From Spiroplasma ixodetis Y32 (GTDB lineage: Bacteria; Bacillota_I; Bacilli_A; Mycoplasmatales; VBWQ01): a stretch of 64,000 nt of DNA. The position numbers and the translations under genes are program-made. Positions 31,503-42,975 of this stretch are shown here, piece by piece. Under the pieces are notes generated by a model, which saw only the letters and a program-made list of their open reading frames with translations, ran no database searches and was not told the origin of the DNA. Each line of letters begins with the position of its first letter. The first letter of the stretch is position 1. Where the stretch lies: positions 1,976,289-2,040,288 of the forward strand of contig NZ_CP127039.1 in the NCBI RefSeq assembly GCF_030316605.1, read 5' to 3'.

Positions 31503-33065
31503 TTACTCCTTAATAAATATAGTTTGTTTACGATCTGGACCAACAGAAAATATTCTAATTGGAACACCCACCAACTCACTAATTTTTTTTAAATAATTTT
31601 TAGCATTTTCTGGTAATTCATCATAACTAGTAATATTAGTAATATCTTCATTTCATCCAGGCATAGTAATAAAATGTGGTTGAAATTTATTAAAGTTATT
31701 AATTTGAGAAGGTATGTATCTAATTATTTCGCCATTTAAAGTATAATGCGTACAAATGCTTAATGTTTCAATACCAGTAAGCACATCTAACAACATAATA
31801 GCTAAACTAGTAAATCCATTAATTTGTGCACTATACTTAGCAATAACTGCATCAAATCATCCAATTCTTCTTAGTCTTTTTGAAACTGTGCCATATTCAT
31901 TACCAATCATACGAATATAATCTGCTAATTTACCAAAAACTTCACTAGGAAACGCACCAGCACCAACTCTTGTACTGTATGCTTTAGTTACACCAATAAT
32001 TTCATTAATTGCTTTTAAAGAAATACCTGAACCAATAGCAATTGAACCAGCACTTGGATTAGAAGATGTTACAAAAGGATATGTACCATGATCTAAATCT
32101 AATAAAGTACCTTGTGCTCCTTCAAATAATATCTTTTTATTTCTAACTAATTGTTCATTTAAAAATTGACCAGTATCAATAATTAAATCTTTAAAGTATG
32201 GTAATAATTCTAATAAACGATTATATATTGTTTGCGCATTAAATTCTTTTTCATATCCATAAACATTTTTTAATATTTTATTTTTAATTAACAAATTATC
32301 AGTAATCAATTCTAATAGCCGGTCCTTATCTAATAAATCGCCCATTCGAATTCCAATCCGATTAACTTTATCAGCATAACAAGGTCCAATTCCTTTTTTA
32401 GTAGTGCCAATAGCTTTATCACCCTTAATTTTTTCTTCATATTCATCAAATGCTAAATGATAAGGTAAAATAATATGAGCACGATCAGAAATTCGTAAAT
32501 TTTGACAACTAAAACCAGCAGCTTTTAAATATTCAATTTCAGAAACTAATTTTTCTGGATTAACAACACAACCATTAGCAATAACACAATATGAATCTTT
32601 ATTAAATATACCAGAAGGAATAATACTTAATTTATATTTTTGATGTTCAAAAACAATTGTATGTCCGGCATTATCACCACCACTTCAACGAACAATAACA
32701 TCAGAATTTTGACTATAATAGTCAGTTATTTTACCTTTTCCTTCATCACCTCATTGACAACCAATAATAGCAGTAGTTTTAAATGGTTTTGGTTGATCAA
32801 TTTTTGATATTAAAATATTTTTAGTATTGACAATTTTATTAGCAATTTTTTGATTTTCTTCTTTTATTATATGTTTTGATTTTTCAAAATCTACTTTCAT
32901 CTTATTAATGATTGGCTTAAGAGTGTCAGTTTTTATTGATTGCGTTTTTACTTTAGTTGCTTTTTTTACATCTTTAACTTTTGGTTTAATAGTTTTATTA
33001 AGTTGTTCAACTTTAGTTTTTACCTTTTCTATTGTTGGTTTGATTATATTTTTTTTTGCTTTCAT
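31503..33065 (-). CDS. purA: Adenylosuccinate synthetase with a Lys-rich N-terminal extension
   Basis: It joins IMP and aspartate using GTP, the first step to AMP. The catalytic core starts near residue 97 with [20 protein letters not shown], and [46 protein letters not shown] and [10 protein letters not shown] are all in place. The total is 520 residues against about 430 for the family. The extra 96 residues are Lys/Val/Ile/Thr-rich ([20 protein letters not shown]). The start at 33063-33065 has an ideal AAAGGAG, and no ATG with a ribosome site lies at the core boundary, so the extension is very probably translated. Confidence 0.93.
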
Positions 33066-33182
33066 ATTGTCTCCTTTATACTCAAAAAAGTATTTATAAA
33101 TTTATAAATTAATTATATAATTATTTAATAATGATTATCAAAATATTGTTATTAAAATAAACTAGTAAAGGAAACTTAAAAA

Positions 33183-33440
33183 ATGAAGTGAAATTTTGAT
33201 AATGACAGTTTTAAAAATGATAATAATGATGATTTTGACAAACTTTGTCCTATTTGTAAGCAAAAATTACTAGAAGCAAAACTTGAAAAAATAAATGAAA
33301 TAAATCAATATCAGCAAACACAAAATGATATTTTATTAATTGAAGAAATAAAAAAAGAATTAGAAAAAATTAAAAAAGAAAAAGAAACACAACTTTATGT
33401 TTACTTATGTAGAAAACATAAAAATGAAAATATTCTTTAA
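33183..33440 (+). CDS. Small zinc-finger-like coiled-coil protein, 85 aa
   Basis: AAAGGAAAC lies before the ATG at 33183. An acidic start (NDDFDKLCPICKQKL) includes a CxxC pair. A Lys/Glu-rich helical middle (LIEEIKKELEKIKKEKETQ) is likely a coiled coil. LCRKHKNENIL at the end offers Cys and His for a second half-site. It is divergent from purA and convergent with pth. Unknown function; a small metal-binding regulatory protein is possible. Confidence 0.65.
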
Positions 33441-33459
33441 TATTTTTATAATATATTAA

Positions 33460-34023
33460 TTATTTTTTATTATACTTATTCATAATATTTTCAAATTTAC
33501 TATCAGTAATTCAACTACTAATGCTTTCTACAAAAAATTGTTTATGTTCTTTTATATTCTTTAACTCATCATTACTAAACTTACTCAAAACTCAATCAGC
33601 CGTGTTAAAATTAGGATTTTTACCAACACCAATTCTTAATCTTTGAAAATCTTTACTACCAATTTGATTAAAAATACTTTTAATTCCATTATGACCAGCA
33701 GCACTAAATTTTTGTTTGTATTGAAATTGACCAAAATTTAAATCAACTTCATCGTGAATAATTAACACGTTTTCAATTTTAATTTTAAAATAATTCATAA
33801 AATTTGAAGCACAAAAACCTGATAAGTTCATAAAAGTTAATGGTTTCAAAAAAATAACATCAGTGCCGTTAACAACAGTTTTAACATATTGACCATTAAA
33901 TTTAGTTTGATTAATTTTTAATTGTAATGTTTCACAAATCATATCAATAATAACAAAACCAATATTATGACGTGTTAATTCATAATCTTTACCTGGGTTT
34001 CCTAATCCAATAACTAATTTCAT
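33460..34023 (-). CDS. pth: Peptidyl-tRNA hydrolase
   Basis: A 187-residue enzyme that releases stalled peptides from tRNA. Starts MKLVIGLGNPGKDYELTRHN, with the catalytic His in TRHNIGF; FLKPLTFMNLSG and VLIIHDEVDLNFGQ (second conserved Asp) follow, and FSAAGHNGIKSI completes the family signature. A TGA Trp at 33592 extends the frame to the usual length. It is co-directional with prs, 21 nt downstream of its stop. Confidence 0.95.
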
Positions 34024-34044
34024 CTACTTTAAATTTCCTCTTTA

Positions 34045-35052
34045 TTATTTTTTACTATTTTTATTATTAATTTTTTTTATTAATTCATTTGTTTTATCAT
34101 CATAAACTTTTGTTAATGATTTATTATTAATTGAAGCATCAATCATTTTTGCAATGAAATCAGCAATTGAAATAATTTTTAAGCCATTAAATTTTTTTTC
34201 TTCAGAAATTTCAATAGTATTAGTAATAACAACTTCCTTAATAATTCCATCAATAACAGCTTGTTTCAAATTTTTTGAAGCTTGACCACTAAAAATACCA
34301 TGAGTAGCTAAAATATAAACTGATTTTGCACCATGTTCTTTAATAGCTTTTGCTGCATTAATAATAGTACCACCTGTATCAATCATATCATCAATAATAA
34401 TAGCATTCTTTTCTTTAACATCTCCTAATACAAACTTAACTTGACTTTGATTAGGAGTTGTTCTTCTTTTATCAATAATTGCCAAAGGTACACTTAAATA
34501 ATTACCTAATCTTCGAGCACGAGTAACACCACCATGATCTGGAGATACAACAACTAAATTAGTTAAATTTTCTTCAATTAAATAAGATGCTAAATCTTGA
34601 GTTGCTCGTAAATCATCAACAGGAACATCAAAAAATCCTTGTTCTTGTGGTGAATGTAAATCAACAGTAATAACACGATCAACACCTGCAACAGTTAATA
34701 AATTTGCAACAAGTTTACAAGTAATAGGTTGTCTACCACCTTGTTTTCGATCTTGACGAGCATAACCAAAATAAGGAATTACTACATGAATTTTAGCAGC
34801 AGATGCACGAACTAAAGCATCAACAAAAATTAATAATTCCATCAAATTATCATTAGTTGGTGGCGAAGTTGATTGGATAATATATACCACTTTCCCTCGT
34901 ACTGATGTTATAGATTGAATGTTAAATTCACCATCAGCAAAACGACTAATTTCTGCTTTTCCAGGTTCAATATTAAGTTTTTTACAAACTTCTTGTGTAA
35001 ATTTTTGACTAGCACTTAAACCAAAAACTACAATGTTTTCTACATTATTCAT
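34045..35052 (-). CDS. prs: Ribose-phosphate pyrophosphokinase
   Basis: A 335-residue PRPP synthase: ribose-5-phosphate plus ATP give PRPP for nucleotide synthesis. Diagnostic sequences: SRFADGEFNIQ, YFGYARQDRKQGGRQPIT (flexible loop), VITVDLHSPQEQGFF, VVSPDHGGVTRARRL and the PRPP loop IIIDDMIDTGGTIINAAKA. The length is normal, with a short Lys/Asn-rich C-terminal tail. Upstream AGGAGG-type site (AAAGGAGG) before the ATG at 35050. PRPP supply beside purA/purB fits a purine-salvage neighbourhood. Confidence 0.96.
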   Translation of the reverse strand: MNNVENIVVFGLSASQKFTQEVCKKLNIEPGKAEISRFADGEFNIQSITSVRGKVVYIIQSTSPPTNDNLMELLIFVDALVRASAAKIHVVIPYFGYARQDRKQGGRQPITCKLVANLLTVAGVDRVITVDLHSPQEQGFFDVPVDDLRATQDLASYLIEENLTNLVVVSPDHGGVTRARRLGNYLSVPLAIIDKRRTTPNQSQVKFVLGDVKEKNAIIIDDMIDTGGTIINAAKAIKEHGAKSVYILATHGIFSGQASKNLKQAVIDGIIKEVVITNTIEISEEKKFNGLKIISIADFIAKMIDASINNKSLTKVYDDKTNELIKKINNKNSKK

Positions 35053-35145
35053 TAAATCCTCCTTTACATGTTTCTAAAAAATTATAATTATAATTTCATT
35101 ATACAATGTTTATTACAATTTAAGTATATTAAATTTAAAGACTAT

Positions 35146-36303
35146 TGTAGATTAGACACACTTTTTGGACTAATAAAAGTTTTTATAACTTTATATTATT
35201 AGTTGAGGTGTAGTTTAAAATGAAATATTTAATTAATAGTGCTGATTTTACTAAATTTGATTATACATTTAACAAGTTTGTAGAAAAGTATAAAAATGAT
35301 AAAAATATTAATAAAGTTAATATTTATTATCGTAAATTTAGAAAATTTTGTTTTATTTTTAAAAATAAAAATTCTTGTAAAGAAATAATTTCTCAATTAC
35401 ATATGCCAAAGCAAACTTTTTATTATTGAGCTAAACGTTTTTATGATATTTTCTACAAAAATAAACCTTTTGAAGAATTATTATTTAAATCAACAAAACC
35501 TAAAAATATTAAATATTTGTATAATTTGGAATTATCAGAAAAATTTATAAATTATTTTGTTTAGTATAAAGAAGAGTTTGGTATAGGTGCTTTTCAATTT
35601 TGTTATTTAATAAGACATATTGATGATATTATGTTTAATTTTTTGCCAAAACCTTCGGTTAAAACTATATATCGTTGATTAAAACGTTTTGGTTTTTATT
35701 TACAAAAAACTATTAAGAAAAAACATTTGAGATATGAAGTAAAAGAAACTGGATTATTGCAGACTGATATTAAAGTAGTATCAGATTATATAACAGGAAG
35801 TAAAAGATGATATATTATTGATTTTATTGATGAAAAAACTCGAATTACTTATTGTTATCCATCTGAACAAGCACAAACCAGAGATATTGTAAATGCTACT
35901 AAAAATGCTTTAAATTTTTATGAAAAATTGGTAATTAAAATTAAAAAAATTAGAACTGATAATGGTAGTCAATATGTTAATACATCTTGTGGAAAACCAC
36001 AAAGGAATCGTTGATTTACAAATTTTTGTAATAAAAAAGGTATAGTTCATGAAACTACACCGTTTAGATCACCACAGAGTAATGGTAAGATTGAAAGATT
36101 TCATAGAAATTGAAGTAATTTATTTGAAATAAAACCATATTTAAATAGTGATTTTAGTTTATTTCAAAAATTAGTTAATTCTTTTCAAGAATATTATAAC
36201 AATTCTAAACCACATAAATCATTAGGGTTAATGACTCCTATGGATTATTTTGATAAACTTTTATTAGATGGAAAATAGTCCAAAATGTCTGTACTACCTT
36301 ACA
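35146..36303 (+). mobile_element. IS481/IS1202-like element, copy 2
   Basis: TGTA...TACA ends, 1,158 bp, flanked by a 15-bp duplication AAATTTAAAGACTAT (35131-35145 and 36304-36318). Inserted upstream of prs. Confidence 0.9.
35220..36278 (+). pseudogene. IS481/IS1202-like transposase with a nonsense codon
   Basis: Same 352-codon gene as at 8113, but codon 115 is TAG at 35562-35564 (CAG in the other copies), which truncates the product before the catalytic core. A few other substitutions are present (for example GTAATTAAAATTAAAAAAAT near 35930). Inactive. Confidence 0.85.
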
Positions 36304-36902
36304 AAATTTAAAGACTATTAATTAAAAATCGGGCTTCTCCCCACATGTACTTGTGGAGGAAACAATGAAATTGAATGAGTTCAACAATGCTTTTCAAACA
36401 GAACAGGATTGTTTAAAATATATAGCAAGTTTGAAGAAAAACAAATGTATCATGTGTTCTTGAACAAGTTTGAATACTTCTAATTTAAGAAGAATAAGAT
36501 GTTTGAAATGTCATCAAACATTTAGTATTCTTCATGGCACCATTTTTTACAAGTCACAAACACCTTTGAGATTTTGATTTTATCTCATCTTTAGATGAAT
36601 AAACACCAAACATGGAATTACATCAACTGATGTTGCAAAAGAATTGGGTGTGACTTTGAAAACTGCTTGAAGAATGGGTCATGAAATCAGAAATCGTATT
36701 GCCAAACAAGAACATCAATTTATTGTTGAGGGCATAGTGCAAATGGATGAAATGTATCTTTCACATATGGGTTTTAAAAAACAAGGAAGATCTTTGATAA
36801 ATAAAACATTAATTGTTGGGATTTATGAAAAACAACCAATAATTTAATTGTGAAAGTAATCAAAAACGCAAAAAGTAAAAATCTTTTGCAGTTTGCAAGA
36901 AA

Positions 36903-38288
36903 GGCATAAGTTAGTTAAGTTTACTCCTATAATTTTTAATCTAGACAGTATGATTAGTTTAAATAATTAATAGTTAAGGAGTAAAGATGAAATATAAAGT
37001 TTATACAAGAAAAATTAAACTAGATGTTTTAAATGAATATGTAGTGATTAAAAAATTAAAAACCATTGATATTAAAACCAAATATCAATTATCAACCAGA
37101 TCATTAATTTATAATTGAGTAAAAAAATATCAAAAAAATAATAAATTAATTACTATTCATACTTTTCAAACAAATCATCAAATAGATAAAGTGAATATCA
37201 AAGATAAAAATTTAAAACTTGAAAATAAAAAACTCAAAAAGTCACTACTAAAAGAAAAAATAAAAAATGAATTTTTAAGACAAAAACAATTCTGTGATAA
37301 AGAATTAAAAAACAATCAAAATATTTTAAATAGTAAATTATTGAAAAGTAAATGTTTTTTAATAGTTGATAAATATAGAAATAAAAATTATGGAATTAAT
37401 GACATAATTAGTTTGTTACCTATCAGTAAAGTTGCATATTATAAATAAATAAAAAACGGTAAAAAGAAATATCAAACAAAAATTGATAATGAGTTATTAA
37501 AAGAATTAAATAAAATTGTTGTTATTAGCAACAAAGATAAAATAATTAAAATTACTAGTTTAGAAAAGGTGAGATTAGAATTAAAGAAAAACAACACCAA
37601 TCTTAAATGCAGTAAAAACAGCATTATGAGGTTATTAGAAGATAATAATATCACAAAAACTATTAACCAAACCCAAAAAACAGCGTAGAGCGAAATCTAA
37701 TGCCTTAAAATCAAATTTCCAAGATTTATTAAAACGTAATTTTACCAGTAATACTTATCTTGAAAAAGTTGGCATCGATGGTACTTGATTTAAAGAATTA
37801 ATTATTAATAATAAAAAAACTAAATTATTATTAGAAATTGCTACAGATATGAATAGTAATGCTATAGTTGGTTGAAAAATTAATAAAAGTGAAAATGCAA
37901 TAACCATTTTAAATCTTCTTAATCAAGTAACAAAGGCAAGTCGTAAAGAACACAAAATATTTGCAACATTTATCCAGTCTGATTTAGGTTCAGGTAATAC
38001 TAGTAAAATAGTTACAAATAGTTTTAATAAAAGTAAAACTTTAATTCATTCAAAAAGTTTATCAGGATTTAAAGGCAACCAAGTAAGTGAATGTTTAAAT
38101 CGCTGAATCAAAAGAGATTTTAAAATTATGTTTGGTAACAAGTTTAATAGCATTAAACATTTCACAGAAGCATTAAGAAAATTTATTAACTGATGAAATA
38201 ATGATAGAATGATTTTACGATTAAAAATGTCTCCAAACCAATTTGTACAGATTTGAAGACAAGAAAGTAAACTTATCTAACCAATGCC
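36903..38288 (+). mobile_element. IS3-like element with a single long ORF, copy 1
   Basis: Ends GGCATAAGTTAGTTAAGTT and the inverse of GGCATTGGTTAGATAAGTT, with a 3-bp duplication AAA (36900-36902 and 38289-38291). It is 1,386 bp, four bases longer than the intact copy at 60832-62213. Confidence 0.85.
36987..38280 (+). pseudogene. IS3-like transposase, nonsense and frameshift
   Basis: Compared with the intact 429-residue gene at 60840-62129, this copy has a TGA (Trp) changed to TAA at 37446-37448 and a 4-base insertion near 37653-37656 (ATCACAAAAAC against ATCAAAC). The N-terminal HTH, a helical middle and the D, D, E segments can still be followed in pieces. Confidence 0.8.
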
Positions 38289-38688
38289 AAACCATATTTC
38301 TTCAAAGTGTGATGTACATACTGATTCTTGAAAAGGATATCGTGATTTCAAATCACTTTTCCCTAATCACAAAACAGTTAACCATCAAGATGGTTATGTT
38401 TCAAAAATTGGCGTAAATACCAATCCAATTGAATCAATATGAAAACATATACGAAGAACATCTAAAACACATATCAAAGTTGCAAAACATCATGTTCATT
38501 TATATGCCAAAGAAGCTGCATATAAATTCAACAATATACCTACTTTTGAAACTGTAATGCTATGTTTCATTTAAAAATGTGGGGAGAAGTCCGTAGATAG
38601 GCTTTTCTCAGCATTTATGTGATAAAATTTAAAAATAGTACATAAAGGGAGAAAAGCCTTAAAAATAATTAATAAAAATTTATATCTT

Positions 38689-38716
38689 TTGCAAGAAAAA
38701 ATAAAATCATTATAAT
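38689..38716 (+). promoter_or_regulatory. Sigma-70-type promoter for a candidate small RNA
   Basis: TTGCAA (38689-38694), 16-nt spacer, TATAAT (38711-38716). The expected start falls at about 38723-38724, exactly where the structured segment GGATAATAA begins. No ORF follows. Confidence 0.5.
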
Positions 38717-38723
38717 AGTTAAC

Positions 38724-38798
38724 GGATAATAAATATTTAAAAATATGTTTATTAATAAACAAGGATTATTGCTGAGGTGTTTTATATACTTATTATCC
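38724..38798 (+). ncRNA. Candidate small structured RNA, about 75 nt
   Basis: GGATAATAA (38724-38732) pairs perfectly with TTATTATCC (38790-38798). Inside are an ATAT/ATAT hairpin and a GTTTAT/ATAAAC hairpin, then an unpaired AAGGATTATTGCTGAGGTG region. A consensus promoter ends 7 nt upstream. It is not a tRNA (no TPsiC arm or anticodon loop) and I recognise no known family. The 3' end also contains a perfect DnaA box, TTATCCACA (38793-38801). No clear terminator is seen, so the 3' end is uncertain. Confidence 0.35.
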
Positions 38799-38825
38799 AC
38801 ATTCTAATATCATTAATTTTAATAA

Positions 38826-39671
38826 TTATTCTGAAAGGTATTTATTATTAATAATAGTAAATAACTGGTAAAACATTGAAAATGTTAATTCTTCAGATCT
38901 TATTGTTAATGATCAAGATAAGTCGTTAATTAAATTAACGGCTTTTTCTTTGCCATTTAAATAAATACCCAAATTGTTAACTAATGTTTTTCTCTTATTA
39001 ACAAAGCAACTTCTTACAAATTTTCAAAATAATTGTGGTTCATCAAGTTGAAATTTAGGATTTACTTTAAAATAAACAACACTACTTGTAACATTAGGTA
39101 TCGGAGTAAAATTATTAGGACTAACATCAAAAATAATTTTAACATCACAATAAAATTGACACATAACAGAAAGATTATTATATACTTTAGTTTTGGGTTT
39201 AGCACAAAATCTTTGTGCAACTTCTTTTTGCATCATTAATGTAAATGAATCAAATAATTCAATATTTTCTAATAATTTTAAAACAATTTGTGAAGTAATA
39301 TAATAAGGCAAATTTGCAATTACATGAATTTTTTGATTTATTGCAAATTCTTCATTAATGATTTTTTTTAAATCTAAATTTAAAAAATCATCATTTATAA
39401 TTTTTAAATTTTTGTATTCATTTAACTCTTTTTCTAAAACAGGAATTAATTTTTTATCAATTTCAATTGTCACAACTTTTTGCGCAGTGCTGAGTAATTT
39501 ATTGGTTAAATGACCAATGCCCGCTCCAATTTCAACAATGCCATCTTCATCTTTAAAATTACTAGTTTTAACAATTTTATCAATTATATTATTATTAATT
39601 AAAAAGTTTTGTCCAAATTTTTTAACTGCATGTAAGTCGTATTTTTTCAATATTTTTTTTGGATTTTCCAT
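38826..39671 (-). CDS. rsmA: 16S rRNA dimethyladenosine methyltransferase
   Basis: A 281-residue KsgA/RsmA enzyme that dimethylates two adjacent adenines near the 3' end of 16S rRNA. KKFGQNFLINNNIIDKIV, VEIGAGIGHLTNKLL (SAM motif I), and the NLPYY catalytic motif in IANLPYYITSQIV are all present. C-terminal WSLTIRSEELTFSMFYQLF is the usual end. The ATG at 39669-39671 is chosen for its GGAG at 7 nt; an in-frame ATG 18 nt upstream has none. It is divergent from mreB. Confidence 0.95.
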
Positions 39672-39849
39672 TATTATTCTCCAATTCATAGTTTTAGTTA
39701 ATTATATACTAGTAATAATTAAATAAATAGTTAGCCAACTAATCATATATGCTAAATTTACTACTAGCAAATCTACATGTGGTAATATTAACATATATCA
39801 ACTTAATAAATAAATATTAATTTGAGTGGGAAAAGGAGATGATTTTTAT

Positions 39850-40989
39850 ATGGCAACAAAAATAGAGGTTGCTAATGACGGACACAATAACCAAGACGTT
39901 AATATTGTTTCTCTAGATTTAGGAACAAGAAATTTAATTGTCAGAGTTAATGGAAGGGTTGTTTATAGTCAACCATCAGCAATTGTATTTGATACAGAAA
40001 ACGGAGAAGTATTCATTGGTGAAGCTGCTTTATTAATGAAAGAAAAAACTCCAGCGAATAAAATTTTCAGAGAACCAATGGCTAATGGTGTTATTAGTGA
40101 CAATCATGCTTTGATTGCTTTATTAACTGAAATTTTTACACAAATTATTGATGTGAAAGCTGAAAAAATTTGAGAAAATTCAGTAGCACTTGTAGCTATT
40201 CCATCTAAGGTTTATAAATTAGATAGAACTGTTTTACGTGAAATTCTACAAGGAAAAAAAGTAGCTAAAATTCCAATTTATAGTGATAAATTTCCCAATA
40301 GATATAATGCAAGTAATGAAAGCGTAATGAAAGCTGAAAAAGTTGTTATTGTTCCTGAAGTAAAATTGGCAGCTATTGGTGCTGGGGAATCACTTTGAGA
40401 TGCTTCAGGAGTATTTATTCTTGATATTGGTGGTGGAACTTCTGACTGTGCCATTTTATCAAGTGGAGAAGTTATTGTTCAAGATTCAATTCCAATTGCT
40501 GGAAATTCTATTGAACGTAGTATTAAAGAACATTTTGAAAAAATGCACTATATATCTCTTAGCTCAATGGAGGCTGAAAAAACAAAAATTAGTGCTGGTA
40601 TTTGAATAGATGGTGAAAAAGATAGTGAAAATAAAATTACTATCCATGGAAAAAGTACTAAAACTAAAAAACCTGAACAAATTACAGTTCCTAAGCAAGA
40701 AGTAGCTAGAGTAGTTACCGAAGCCTTTGAACCAATTGTTGCACTATGTAGTGACATTATTGATAAAGCTGGACCTGCCTTTTCAGAAATGATTATGAAA
40801 GACGGTTTAACTATCACTGGTGGGGGTGCTTTGCTTGAAAATATTACAACTTATCTAAAAAAACGACTAAATTTAGAACATGTGGTATCTGCAAATAATC
40901 CAAGAGAATGTGTAATTAGAGGAACTCAAGCCTATGAAACTCATAAACAAGATGTATATGAAAAAGGATTCATTAGACCAAGTAATTAA
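39850..40989 (+). CDS. mreB: MreB-type actin homologue (first of a tandem pair)
   Basis: A 379-residue bacterial actin. AAAGGAG sits before the ATG at 39850; an upstream GTG would bury that site. The actin fold is clear: VSLDLGTRNLIVRVNG (phosphate 1), GVFILDIGGGTSDCAILS (phosphate 2) and LTITGGGALLENITTYL (adenosine motif). A 23-residue N-terminal leader precedes the fold, and a KSTKTKKPEQ segment lies near residue 280. Spiroplasma lacks a wall, and its several MreBs build the internal ribbon that sets helicity and drives kink motility. The exact paralogue number is not assigned. Confidence 0.93.
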
Positions 40990-41019
40990 AATTCCAAGTG
41001 TGTAGAAGGAGGGAAAAAA

Positions 41020-42258
41020 ATGGGATTATTTGATAAAAAACCCAAAGAAAACTTAAATAAAAAAAGTAATATTAAGTCTATTAATGACTACCAATGATTA
41101 GCTTTAGATGTCGGAACAGAAAACTTTAAAGCAAGGTATGTTAACATTGGACTTACATATGATGCTCCAACTTATCTTGCTGAAGACTATGAAAAAAATA
41201 TTATTCTTTATGGCGAAGAAGCTAAAGCTTTAATTGATAAAACAAATGAAAATGTTGTTATTAAACGTCCAGTTCGTGATGGTAATATTGCTGATCCAGA
41301 TGCTTTACAACGTATCCTTGCTAAAGTTTTTCAAGATTTTAGACTTGAAATTAAAGATTCAAAACAAGCTGATAAAAACCGTAATTTAATTGTTTTAATG
41401 GCAACACCAAGTGAAATTAATTCAGTACAAAGAGAAGCATTAGAAAATATAGTTCATCGTTTAGGCGCACTTCGTGGATTTGTTCAAGAAGAAGTTAAAA
41501 TGGCAGCATTAGGTTCAGGACAAGATATTTTTGGAACAGCAATTATGTGTATTGATATTGGAGGAGGAAGTACTGATATTGCCGTACTTGGCAATGATTC
41601 AATCCTATATTCATATTCAACAAATTGTGCTGGAGACTATTTAACAGAAAAAATTCAAGAATACATAGCTAAAAAGCATGCTTTAAAAATTGGTACTAAA
41701 GAAGCAGAAGATGTTAAAAAGAACATCGGTTCACTTCTTAAATATCAAGATGAAAAACCATACACTATTTCAGGTGTTTCATTACCTAGATTAGACTCTC
41801 AGCCAGGAGAAACAATGTCAATTTCTAAAACTATTGAAATTACACCAGAAGAAATTCGTGAAAATGTAATGCAAGTTCAATTTAGAGAACATGTTATTCC
41901 ATCAATTCGTAGAGTACTAAGAACTTCTGGGGAAAAAGCTGCTGGTAGTGTTAGTGACTTAAAGAAAAAAGGTAAGGGAATCACAATTTGTGGTGGTGGA
42001 GCTTACATTAAAAAAATTGATGAATTTATTAAAGAAGAATTGGCTAAGGAATATTTCATCGAAATTAAAGCTGAAAAAGGTACAAAACCAATTCGTCAAA
42101 AATATGAAGGAGATATCTTTGAAGTACGTGTTGCTCAAAATCCTTTAGATAATGTTATTGATGGTTGTGTAAAATATCGTGATACAATTTACAAACAATT
42201 AATAGTTGAACAAAATCCTAACCGCGAAATTCTAACAAAAGACGAAGATTTAGGATAA
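41020..42258 (+). CDS. mreB: MreB-type actin homologue (second of a tandem pair)
   Basis: A 412-residue MreB starting 31 nt after the first, behind GAAGGAGGG. The N-terminus carries about 30 extra polar residues (MGLFDKKPKENLNKKSNIKS), then WLALDVGTENFKARYV (phosphate 1, with Glu in place of the common Lys/Asn), CIDIGGGSTDIAVLG (phosphate 2) and ITICGGGAYIKKI (adenosine motif). The C-terminus is about 30 residues longer than in classical MreB. Co-transcription with the first mreB is likely; a terminator follows directly. Confidence 0.93.
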
Positions 42259-42273
42259 AAAATAAGTTTAAAT

Positions 42274-42310
42274 AAAATGCACTTCTATAAATTTTAAAAG
42301 TGCATTTTTT
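42274..42310 (+). terminator. Rho-independent terminator of the mreB operon
   Basis: AAAATGCACTT (42274-42284) pairs with AAGTGCATTTT (42298-42308), followed by T residues. Confidence 0.85.
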
Positions 42311-42467
42311 ACCTATATAAATAATAAATTACTATATAAAATAAAAAAATTTAATAATCACACTTAAAATACATCATTAACTATTCCAAAAAAATATCAT
42401 AAAAATCATATAAAATTATTAATACATCTTAAAAGATTTAAAGATTATAAAAGTATTAAACTAAGAT

Positions 42468-42554
42468 ATGAAAAGATTACTAACTATTTTAGGGACACTA
42501 ATTTTAATAACAACAAGTTTAACTATTATGGCATGTAGTGAAACCAAACAATAA
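42468..42554 (+). pseudogene. Lipoprotein signal-peptide stub
   Basis: MKRLLTILGTLILITTSL, then MACSETKQ and TAA: a standard Spiroplasma lipoprotein leader with lipobox IMAC, ended after 28 codons. Downstream to 42,750 only scattered lipoprotein-like codons in other frames remain. This is a decayed lipoprotein gene. Confidence 0.5.
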
Positions 42555-42975
42555 ATATAATCCTTACCAATACAAGTACCAAAATGAAATGTAAATAATG
42601 GCACTGATTTAGTTATCAATTTCAAAAAAAGCAAACAAAAAATATGAAATGCCTAGAAGGTACAAATTAATATTTTTTTCTTTCTGTGAATATTAATTTA
42701 AATAAGGGATTTGAAATTATTAATAATAATTTTTTTTAAAATGAGATTTTATGAAAAAATATCGTAAATTTTTTATAATTTTCATAGTTTTATTGGTTAC
42801 TGGTTTGCTTGCTTGAATTATTGTTTGAAGTTGCCAAGCTAATTATAATCGTGATTATTATCTTAGTTTATTACGTTATCATTGATCATCAGAAATGACT
42901 AGTTTTATTAAAGAGAATGAACGAAAAATTAAAAACCCAGCTAGTCAAATGGCAAATAATGAATTTAATAGTTTT

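Larger units (their letters stand above)
36365..38574 (+). pseudogene. IS1595-family transposase, split and frameshifted
   Basis: The zinc ribbon, HTH and MDEMYL region run to 36902. The rest resumes at 38289. Besides the IS insertion, one A is missing in the GAAAAAACAACC run near 36829, so it was already out of frame or has decayed since. Confidence 0.8.
36330..38658 (+). mobile_element. IS1595-family element, copy 4, interrupted by an IS3-like element
   Basis: Left end CGGGCTTCTCC at 36330 (one base changed), right end GAGAAAAGCC at 38658, and a perfect 8-bp duplication TTAAAAAT (36322-36329 and 38659-38666). The element is split at 36903-38288 by an IS3-like element. Confidence 0.88.

Noticed and set aside
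33183..33440. Phage origin for the small CxxC protein
   Set aside because: It lies among housekeeping genes with normal spacing and no mobile element nearby.
38724..38798. tRNA gene
   Set aside because: The 7-bp acceptor-like ends fit, but there is no T-arm, no valid anticodon loop and no D-arm consensus.
42885..42892. CTGATGA on the minus strand in the metalloprotease
   Set aside because: Lies in coding sequence and lacks all other hammerhead parts.
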